Shown here in pieces: positions 1-4,702 of a stretch of DNA of 5,589 nt. The position numbers and the translations under genes are program-made. The notes below the pieces were generated by a model. It saw only the letters and a list, made by a program, of their open reading frames with translations. It did not search any database and had not been told where the DNA came from. How positions within the stretch are numbered: the first letter of the stretch is position 1; each line of letters starts with the position of its first letter. The DNA lies in NCBI GenBank assembly GCA_014191535.1, contig BJHC01000107.1, positions 1-5,589 on the forward strand, written 5' to 3'. This DNA comes from Cyanobium sp. Lineage in GTDB: Bacteria > Cyanobacteriota > Cyanobacteriia > PCC-6307 > Cyanobiaceae.

Positions 1-285
1 GGCCGGATCGTCGAGCTCGGCGGTGGCGATCTCCCGGTGGCGCATGCCGATCCACTGGGCCTGCAGCTGCGCTTCCTCGCGCAGGTGGGGCGCCAGCGCC
101 GGCGATACCCCGGTGACCGCCACGGCCCGATCCCCCAGTTGCTCCGCGGCGATGGCCGCCACCAGGGTGCTGTCCACCCCGCCGGAGTAGGCCACGATCA
201 CCGCCGGCAGGCTCGCCAGCTGGGTGCGCAACTGCTCCAGGTGCTGGGCCTGCCCTGGGCTGAGGCTCTCGAGCAGGCGAAACAT
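1..285 (-). CDS. larE: LarE-like ATP-dependent sacrificial sulfur transferase (PP-loop), N-terminal part
   Basis: The 95 visible residues are the N-terminus of a PP-loop ATP pyrophosphatase of the LarE family. The diagnostic motif SGGVDS is at residues 34-39, after a hydrophobic strand (VIVAY, 29-33). An Ala-rich helix follows (41-49), then a second strand (AVAVTGVSP, 54-62) as in the N-type ATP pyrophosphatase fold. Known LarE adenylates the carboxylate of a pyridinium cofactor precursor and donates sulfur from its own cysteine while maturing the nickel-pincer cofactor of lactate racemase. Many genomes carry larE without the rest of the pathway, so the substrate here is open. The sacrificial cysteine region lies outside the window. 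The ATG at 285 is the natural start because it leaves the usual ~30 residues before the PP-loop; no clear Shine-Dalgarno precedes it. The gene diverges from the CobO-like gene across 93 bases. NadE- or GuaA-like enzymes share the motif, but the order of segments after it fits LarE better. Confidence 0.85.
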   Translation of the reverse strand, partial: MFRLLESLSPGQAQHLEQLRTQLASLPAVIVAYSGGVDSTLVAAIAAEQLGDRAVAVTGVSPALAPHLREEAQLQAQWIGMRHREIATAELDDPA

Positions 286-378
286 GGCGCTGGGCCGGCC
301 GTGGGCTGTGCCGCTTGATCCTGGCAGGACCGCCGTTCCGGCCACCGCCGGTAGCATCGAGGCGAACCGGTTCACTCC
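286..378. promoter_or_regulatory. Divergent intergenic region between larE and the tandem CobO-like gene
   Basis: This 93-base gap separates two divergent starts and must carry, or border, the promoters of both genes. I could not pick a convincing -35/-10 pair on either strand. TAGCAT at 352-357 resembles a -10 box for the rightward gene but lacks a well-spaced -35. A perfect 10-base palindrome, GAACCGGTTC, lies at 364-373, five bases before the rightward ATG, and GGCCGGCC lies at 293-300 near the larE start. Either could be chance in such GC-rich DNA. Confidence 0.4.
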
Positions 379-1587
379 ATGCCCCCCAGCACCCAGACGC
401 CGCAAAACCAGGCGCAGCGGGGCACCGGCCGTGGCATCGGCATCCGCACGGCGGCCGGCGCCAATGAGCGCAGCCATGGCCAACTGCACGTGTACGACGG
501 CGAAGGCAAGGGCAAAAGCCAGGCGGCCCTGGGGGTGGTGCTGCGCACCATCGGCCTGGGCATCTGCGAGCAGAAACAGACCCGCGTGCTGCTGCTGCGT
601 TTCCTCAAGGGGCCCGGCCGCTCCTACGACGAGGACGCCGCGATCGAGGCGCTGCAGCAGGGCTTTCCTCACCTGATTGACCAGGTGCGCACCGGCCGCG
701 GCGATTACTTCAGCGCCGATCAGGTCACCCGCATCGACATCCAGGAGGCCCAGCGCGGCTGGACCATCGCCAAGGGGGCCCTGGCCAGCGACCTCTACTC
801 CGTGGTGGTGCTCGATGAGCTCAACCCGGTGCTGGACCTGGGCCTGCTGGATCTGGAGGAGGTGGTGCGCACCCTGGCGGCCAAACCGCCCGGCATGGAG
901 GTGATCGTGACCGGACGCGGTGCCCCGCGGCCCCTGGTGCAGATCGCCGATCTCCACTCCGAAATGCGGGCTCACCGCCGACAGGACCGGCTCCAGGATG
1001 TGGATCTGGGGGAGGCCGACCTGGCCAGTGCTGGCCTCGATGGCATTGAGGTGTACACCGGCGAAGGCAAGGGCAAATCCACCAGCGCCCTGGGCAAGGC
1101 CCTGCAGGCCATCGGCCGCGGCATCTCCCAGGACAAGAGCCACCGGGTGTTGATCCTGCAGTGGCTGAAGGGCGGCAAGGGTTACACGGAGGATGCCGCC
1201 ATCGCTGCGCTACGGGAGAGCTATCCCCATCTGGTGGATCACCTGCGCTCCGGCCGCGATGCCATCGTCTGGCGCGGCCAGCAGCAGCCCATCGATTACG
1301 TCGAGGCGGAGCGCGCCTGGGAAATCGCCCGGGCCGCCATCTCCAGCGGCCTCTACAAAACGGTGATCCTCGATGAGATCAACCCCACCGTGGATCTGGA
1401 GCTGCTGCCGGTGGAGCCGATCGTGCAGACCCTGCTGCGCAAGCCGGCGGAAACCGAGGTGATCCTCACGGGCCGCTGCAAGCACCCGCCGGCCTATTTC
1501 GACCTGGCCAGCGTGCACTCCGAGATGGTGTGCCACAAGCACTACGCCGAGCGGGGCGTCGACCTCAAGCGCGGCGTGGATTACTGA
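379..1587 (+). CDS. Tandem-duplicated BtuR/CobO/CobA-type P-loop protein (putative corrinoid adenosyltransferase or paralogue)
   Basis: The 402-residue protein contains two consecutive copies of the CobA/CobO/BtuR fold, each about 175 residues. A ~33-residue low-complexity N-terminus is followed by domain 1 (~34-210), a short linker, then domain 2 (~222-402). Each copy has a Walker A-like loop, GEGKGKS (41-47 and 228-234), an 'LKG' strand end (76-78, 263-265), a Walker B-like strand (VVVLDELN 142-149; VILDEIN 329-335), a TGR turn (178-180, 364-366) and an HSEM segment (193-196, 380-383). Only domain 2 ends with the family-typical tail, RGVDLKRGVDY. Family members transfer adenosyl from ATP to the cobalt of corrinoids and act as homodimers of ~200-residue chains, so this chain could fold as a pseudodimer. 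The Phe-Thr-Trp motif that opens the lower face of the corrinoid in Salmonella CobA is not evident in either copy, so activity on corrinoids is unproven and a general 'P-loop NTPase' label is the safe alternative. The ATG at 379 is the only good start; an in-frame stop (352-354) lies upstream, and only a weak GAGG (359-362) precedes it. Confidence 0.85.
   Translation: MPPSTQTPQNQAQRGTGRGIGIRTAAGANERSHGQLHVYDGEGKGKSQAALGVVLRTIGLGICEQKQTRVLLLRFLKGPGRSYDEDAAIEALQQGFPHLIDQVRTGRGDYFSADQVTRIDIQEAQRGWTIAKGALASDLYSVVVLDELNPVLDLGLLDLEEVVRTLAAKPPGMEVIVTGRGAPRPLVQIADLHSEMRAHRRQDRLQDVDLGEADLASAGLDGIEVYTGEGKGKSTSALGKALQAIGRGISQDKSHRVLILQWLKGGKGYTEDAAIAALRESYPHLVDHLRSGRDAIVWRGQQQPIDYVEAERAWEIARAAISSGLYKTVILDEINPTVDLELLPVEPIVQTLLRKPAETEVILTGRCKHPPAYFDLASVHSEMVCHKHYAERGVDLKRGVDY
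498..1077 (+). repeat. Exact 19-base direct repeat encoding the two P-loops
   Basis: CGGCGAAGGCAAGGGCAAA occurs at 498-516 and again at 1059-1077, exactly 561 bases (187 codons) apart and in the same frame. Each copy encodes the GEGKGK part of the Walker A-like loop of one CobO-like domain. The flanks GTGTAC just upstream also match. This is the most conserved DNA of an old internal gene duplication; the rest of the two halves has diverged. Confidence 0.85.
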
Positions 1588-1613
1588 GCCCGGACGCCTC
1601 CCAGGGGGCCGCT
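1588..1613. terminator. Short convergent gap, possible weak hairpin
   Basis: Only 26 bases separate the stop codons of the rightward CobO-like gene and the leftward moeB gene. GCCTC (1596-1600) can pair with GGGGC (1605-1609) around a CCAG loop, with one G-T wobble. There is no T-run on either strand, so an intrinsic terminator is not well supported. Confidence 0.2.
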
Positions 1614-2786
1614 TCAGTAACGGGGCACGCTGGGGTCCACCTCCTGGCTCCAGGCATCGATGCCGCCAGCCACGTTGATGCCGTCGATGCCATGGCGCTT
1701 GAGGGCGATCAGGGCCTTGGCGCTGCGGCCCCCCAACTTGCAGTGGGCGTAGAGGGTTTTGCCGGCGGCCAGTTCCCGCACCCGCTCCACGGCGGTGCCG
1801 TTCTCGATCTGATCGAGCGGGATCAAGGTGGCCCCGGGGATCACGGCAATCTCCGCCTCGGGGGGGTTGCGCACATCAAGCAGCACCAGGCCTGAGCGGT
1901 CTCCATCGAGCAGCTGCTTGAGCTCAGCCACGCTGATGCTGTCCACGGCGCCGGCCTCCTCCTGGCCGGGGGCGCTGCCGCCCACGCCGCAGAACTCCTG
2001 GTAGTCGATCAGCTTGTCGATCACCGGCCGTTCCGGGTTGGGCCGCAGCTTGAGCTCACGGAACTTCATGCCTAGCGCATCGAACAGCAGCAGTCGCCCG
2101 CTGAGGGTGGTGCCGATGCCGGTGATGATTTTCACCGCTTCGGTGGCCTGGATCACGCCGATGATCCCGGGCAGCACCCCCACCACGCCCCCCTCGGCGC
2201 AGGAGGGCACCATGCCCGGCGGCGGCGGTTCGGGGAAGAGGTCGCGGTAGTTGGGGCTCTCGGCGTCGAGGTTGAACACCGTGGCCTGGCCTTCGAAGCG
2301 GAAGATCGAGCCGTACACGTTGGGCTTGCCCAGCAGCACGCAGGCGTCGTTCACCAGGTAGCGGGTGGGGAAGTTATCGGTGCCGTCGCAGACGATGTCG
2401 TACGGGCGAATGATCTCCAGCGCGTTCTCGCTGCTCAGGGCCGTTTCGTAGAGGTCCACCTGGCAGTGGGGGTTGATCTCCAAGATCCGGGCCTTGGCGG
2501 ATTCGATCTTGGGCTTGCCCACCCAGCTGGTGCCGTGGATCACCTGCCGCTGCAGGTTGGAGTGATCCACCACATCGAAGTCGACGATGCCGATGCGTCC
2601 CACCCCGGCGGCCGCCAGGTAGAGCAGCAGCGGTGAGCCCAGGCCGCCCGTGCCCACGCAGAGCACCGAGGCGGCCTTGAGCCGCTTCTGCCCGGCCATG
2701 CCCACCTCCGGCAGGATCAGGTGGCGGGCAAAACGGGCCACCTCATCGGGGCTGAGCTCGATGCCAGTGGTGTCGGGGGGAAGCAT
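1614..2786 (-). CDS. moeB: MoeB/ThiF-type E1-like adenylyltransferase fused to a C-terminal rhodanese domain
   Basis: The product is 390 residues. The E1-like domain (~10-265) has the ATP-binding loop GTGGLG (45-50), the segment DFDVVDHSNLQRQ (69-81) with the conserved Asp and Arg, DGTDN (134-138), the conserved cysteine in PSCAEGG (C196), and LPGIIGVIQATEAVK (205-219). A rhodanese domain follows (~283-390) with LLDVRNPPE (302-310), active-site loop CKLGGRS (catalytic C349) and the GGIDAW ending. Such MOCS3/Uba4-like fusions adenylate the C-terminal glycine of MoaD- or ThiS-type carriers, then load sulfur from the rhodanese persulfide, feeding molybdopterin, thiamine or tRNA thiolation. The two CxxC zinc pairs of E. 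coli MoeB are absent: SPNYRDLFP (177-185) and NPERPVID (250-257) occupy those places. I recall this from other cyanobacterial MoeB proteins, so it is probably a clade trait. ATG 2786 is chosen because extension upstream would run into the JAMM gene. The gap to that gene is 29 bases, suggesting an operon. Confidence 0.93.
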   Translation of the reverse strand: MLPPDTTGIELSPDEVARFARHLILPEVGMAGQKRLKAASVLCVGTGGLGSPLLLYLAAAGVGRIGIVDFDVVDHSNLQRQVIHGTSWVGKPKIESAKARILEINPHCQVDLYETALSSENALEIIRPYDIVCDGTDNFPTRYLVNDACVLLGKPNVYGSIFRFEGQATVFNLDAESPNYRDLFPEPPPPGMVPSCAEGGVVGVLPGIIGVIQATEAVKIITGIGTTLSGRLLLFDALGMKFRELKLRPNPERPVIDKLIDYQEFCGVGGSAPGQEEAGAVDSISVAELKQLLDGDRSGLVLLDVRNPPEAEIAVIPGATLIPLDQIENGTAVERVRELAAGKTLYAHCKLGGRSAKALIALKRHGIDGINVAGGIDAWSQEVDPSVPRY

Positions 2787-2815
2787 GGAAGCGGGGCGGC
2801 GTGCGATCCGTCTCC

Positions 2816-3298
2816 CTACTCTCCCAAATCCCCGGCCAGGGGCTCGAGGGGCAGGGGCAACGCCTCCGGGGCGATGCCCTGCGGGGCTGTGGGTTCCGGC
2901 AGCCACCAGGCCCGCAGGGGCTGTGGGTCGTCCGTGAGGCCGCTGCGGATCAGCATCAGGGTGGGGCCCAGGCTGCAGGTGCGGTCGCGCAGCGATGGCA
3001 CGGCCGGGCTGCTGGGATGGCTGTGGGCAGCCCCCAGCACCTGCAGTCCACGCTCACGCACCCATCGCTGCGCCAGCAGCTGTTCGCGCGGGTCGAGTTG
3101 GAAGTGGCGCTGCCGTTCCGATGCTGGTTCCCAGCGGTTGCAGCAGGGCCAGATCCCCTGCACCACCAGGGCTTCTGCGTGGCGTTGTCCGATCAGTAGG
3201 GCGCAGCCTTCGCTGGGGCTGGCGGCCAGCAGAGTGCGTTCCAGAACGATCAGGCAATGCCCACTGAGGAGCACGCGCTCTGGCGTTGATGCACCCAC
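2816..3298 (-). CDS. JAMM/Mov34-type (M67 family) metallopeptidase, Mec-like
   Basis: The 160-residue protein carries a complete JAMM zinc-protease signature: E30 in SEGCALLIG, then HSHP (H92, H94), S102 and D105, spaced as HxH-x7-S-x2-D. The segment FQLDPREQLLAQRWVRERG (66-84) matches the helix that precedes the metal motif in bacterial members. Known relatives include Mycobacterium Mec, which releases cysteine from the sulfur carrier CysO, and other JAB peptidases that trim ubiquitin-like carriers. It lies 29 bases upstream of moeB on the same strand, which supports a role in sulfur-carrier processing; the substrate is inferred. The start is GTG at 3298, the first possible start after the in-frame TAA at 3308-3310, and it is backed by an AAGG Shine-Dalgarno seven bases upstream. 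A second GTG (3274) would give a protein eight residues shorter. The C-terminus beyond ~125 is Pro-rich and without recognised motifs. The protein should be cytoplasmic; no signal peptide is visible. Confidence 0.87.
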   Translation of the reverse strand: MGASTPERVLLSGHCLIVLERTLLAASPSEGCALLIGQRHAEALVVQGIWPCCNRWEPASERQRHFQLDPREQLLAQRWVRERGLQVLGAAHSHPSSPAVPSLRDRTCSLGPTLMLIRSGLTDDPQPLRAWWLPEPTAPQGIAPEALPLPLEPLAGDLGE

Positions 3299-3305
3299 AC
3301 CGATA

Positions 3306-3309
3306 CCTT
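3306..3309 (-). promoter_or_regulatory. Shine-Dalgarno for the JAMM peptidase gene
   Basis: On the minus strand AAGG is followed by the seven bases TATCGGT and then the GTG start at 3298. It is one of the few good Shine-Dalgarno matches in the window and favours GTG 3298 over the internal GTG at 3274. Confidence 0.5.
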
Positions 3310-3342
3310 ATGCCGAAGCCAACCCGTCCGATGCCCACCCTG

Positions 3343-3708
3343 ATGACCGACGAGACCACCGATCTGAAGGATCAGGCCAGCACCGGCGGCGACGAAGCCG
3401 GAGCCAGCTTCACCGAGCGCTACAGCGAAGTGCTGAGCAAGGTGAACGAAACCCTCGACCAGGTTGATTGGGGCCAGATGGGCCGCATCGGCAAGGGTGT
3501 GGGCGTTCTGGTGGTTGTGATCGTGGCCCAGGTGCTGATCAAGGGTGTGATCGACACCATCAACCTCCTGCCCGTGGTGCCCGGCCTGCTGGAGCTGCTG
3601 GGCCTCGTGGTGGTGGGCCAGTGGAGCTGGCAGAACCTCACCACCAGCGACAAGCGCTCCGCGGTGATCACCAAGGTGCAGACCCTGCGCAAGGAATACC
3701 TGGGCTGA
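3343..3708 (+). CDS. CAAD/CURT1-family thylakoid membrane protein
   Basis: From ATG 3343 the product is 121 residues. A polar, acidic N-terminus (1-22) is followed by an amphipathic helix (~24-45, FTERYSEVLSKVNETLDQV), two hydrophobic segments (TM1 ~52-70, rich in Val/Ile; TM2 ~78-95), and a charged C-terminal helix (~99-119) ending in RKEYLG. DTINLLPVVPGLLELLG between the two membrane segments and GQWSWQNLTT after them are hallmarks I recognise from the cyanobacterial CAAD domain. The family includes plant CURT1 proteins, which oligomerise and curve thylakoid margins, and domains that tether some cyanobacterial aminoacyl-tRNA synthetases to membranes. No synthetase is fused here, so this is the stand-alone CURT1-like form. 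Start choice is uncertain: in-frame ATGs also lie at 3289, 3310 and 3331, and TTG at 3286, none with a clear Shine-Dalgarno. I prefer 3343 because MTDET gives a typical length and leaves 44 bases to the divergent JAMM gene; upstream starts would crowd or overlap it. Confidence 0.88.
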   Translation: MTDETTDLKDQASTGGDEAGASFTERYSEVLSKVNETLDQVDWGQMGRIGKGVGVLVVVIVAQVLIKGVIDTINLLPVVPGLLELLGLVVVGQWSWQNLTTSDKRSAVITKVQTLRKEYLG

Positions 3709-3715
3709 ACCCAGG
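3699..3715. terminator. Inverted repeat across the CAAD stop codon
   Basis: CCTGGG (3699-3704) and CCCAGG (3710-3715) form a perfect 6-base stem with a 5-base loop that contains the TGA stop. It sits at the head of a 24-base convergent gap to the kinase gene. No T-run follows on the plus strand, so it is not a canonical intrinsic terminator. A second small inverted pair, GAGG/CCTC, lies at 3724-3734. Confidence 0.3.
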
Positions 3716-3732
3716 GAGAATCCGAGGGCCCC

Positions 3733-4683
3733 TCAGGCCATCAGCTCCAACAGGTTCTGGATGCTGGCGGCTGATTGCCGCCAGTAGCCCCCGCCGAACA
3801 GGTTGGCGTGGTTGAGCCGGTGATACAGGTTGTAGAGCTCCGCCCGTTGCCGGTGCCCAGGCGGCAGCGGCCAGGTGGCCTCGTACCCCGCGAAAAAGCT
3901 CTGCGGGAACCCGCCGAACAGTTGCGCCATGGCCAGATCCACCTCCCGGTCGCCCCGGTAGACCGCCGGATCAAACAGGGCTCCACCGCCCCCGATCAAC
4001 AGGGCGGCATTGCCGCTCCACAGGTCGCCGTGCACCAGGCAGGGATCCGGGTGATGGCCCGCCAACCACTGGGGCAGGCGCTGCAAGAGGGCTGCGGCCC
4101 CGGGCAGCTGATGACCTGAGGCCGCGGCCCACTGCAGCTGGGGGGCGAGGCGCCGCTGGGGGAAGAAGTCGGCCCAGCGGGCCATCCAGCCGTTGGCCTG
4201 GGGCCCCGAGCCGATGAAGTTGTCGCGACCCCAGCCGAAGCCCTGGCTGGGCTGATCCAGGCTGGCGCGATGCAGCTGGGCCAGCTGGGCCCCCAGCTGC
4301 CACCAGGCCTGCTCATGGCTCCCGCCACCGCCCTGGCCCTGCTGCAGGTCCAGCCACTCCAGCACCAACACCGCCTCCCCAGCGGCTCGCCCCATCGCCA
4401 AGGGCTGGGGGATCCGTAGCTTGGCGGCGGTCTGATGCAGGGCTGTGAGCCCATCGGCCTCCGCCTCCAGCACGGGCAGCAGGGCCGCACGGTTGGTTTT
4501 GGCGAACAGGCGCCGGCCATCGGCGAGCTGCAGCTCCCAGGCCCGGTGGATGCAGCCGCCGCCCACCGGCCGCTGCCCCTGGAGCTTCACCCCCAGCTGT
4601 TGCTGCAGCCAGCTCGCCAGGGTCTCGGGCGCCTGCTGCACGGGGGAGCCGGCCACGCGCCGGGGCTGGGGCGCTGCCAGCAT
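3733..4683 (-). CDS. Fructosamine/ketosamine-3-kinase family protein
   Basis: From ATG 4683 the product is 316 residues and aligns by eye along its length with E. coli YniA and the FN3K family. Visible elements in order: Gly-rich loop VGGGCIHRAW (40-49), ATP-anchoring lysine in FAKTN (K62), EAEADGL (73-79) supplying the alpha-C glutamate, hinge VLEWL (107-111), FGWGRDNFIG (149-158), catalytic loop HGDLWSGN (218-225; D220, N225), metal-binding FDPAVYRGDREVDLAM (237-252; D238) and the C-terminal YNLYHRLNHANLFGGGY (284-300). Family members phosphorylate ketosamines on glycated proteins so that the sugar adduct falls off, a cytosolic protein-repair role; the substrate here is inferred. The Gly/Gln-rich stretch QQGQGGGGSHEQ (114-125) appears longer than in YniA. 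Start is uncertain: ATG 4704 adds seven residues and overlaps the crtD start, while GTG 4641 gives 302 residues, closer to family length. The gene converges with the CAAD gene and diverges from the CrtD-like gene. Confidence 0.9.
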   Translation of the reverse strand: MLAAPQPRRVAGSPVQQAPETLASWLQQQLGVKLQGQRPVGGGCIHRAWELQLADGRRLFAKTNRAALLPVLEAEADGLTALHQTAAKLRIPQPLAMGRAAGEAVLVLEWLDLQQGQGGGGSHEQAWWQLGAQLAQLHRASLDQPSQGFGWGRDNFIGSGPQANGWMARWADFFPQRRLAPQLQWAAASGHQLPGAAALLQRLPQWLAGHHPDPCLVHGDLWSGNAALLIGGGGALFDPAVYRGDREVDLAMAQLFGGFPQSFFAGYEATWPLPPGHRQRAELYNLYHRLNHANLFGGGYWRQSAASIQNLLELMA

Positions 4684-4693
4684 GCCGCCAGAC

Positions 4694-4698
4694 AGGGG
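4694..4698 (+). promoter_or_regulatory. Possible Shine-Dalgarno for the CrtD-like gene
   Basis: AGGGG lies four bases before the ATG at 4703. The spacing is a little short but the purine run supports this start, which also places the FAD-binding loop at the expected distance from the N-terminus. Confidence 0.35.
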
Positions 4699-4702
4699 CG
4701 CC

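Noticed and set aside
315..357. TTGATC (315-320) and TAGCAT (352-357) as a promoter pair
   Set aside because: The spacing of 31 bases is far too long for a standard sigma-70 promoter.
224..676. Open frame on the plus strand overlapping larE and the CobO-like gene
   Set aside because: The product is Ala/Arg/Cys-rich with no motif, while the overlapping frames encode clear PP-loop and P-loop proteins.
2787..2906. N-terminal extension of MoeB up to an upstream start at 2906
   Set aside because: The extra 40 residues are Arg/Pro/Gly-rich, overlap the end of the JAMM gene, and the MoeB fold is complete from ATG 2786.
2721..3467. 248-codon plus-strand frame across the moeB and JAMM genes
   Set aside because: The translation is Ser/Arg/Gly-rich low complexity and antisense to two genes with intact catalytic motifs.
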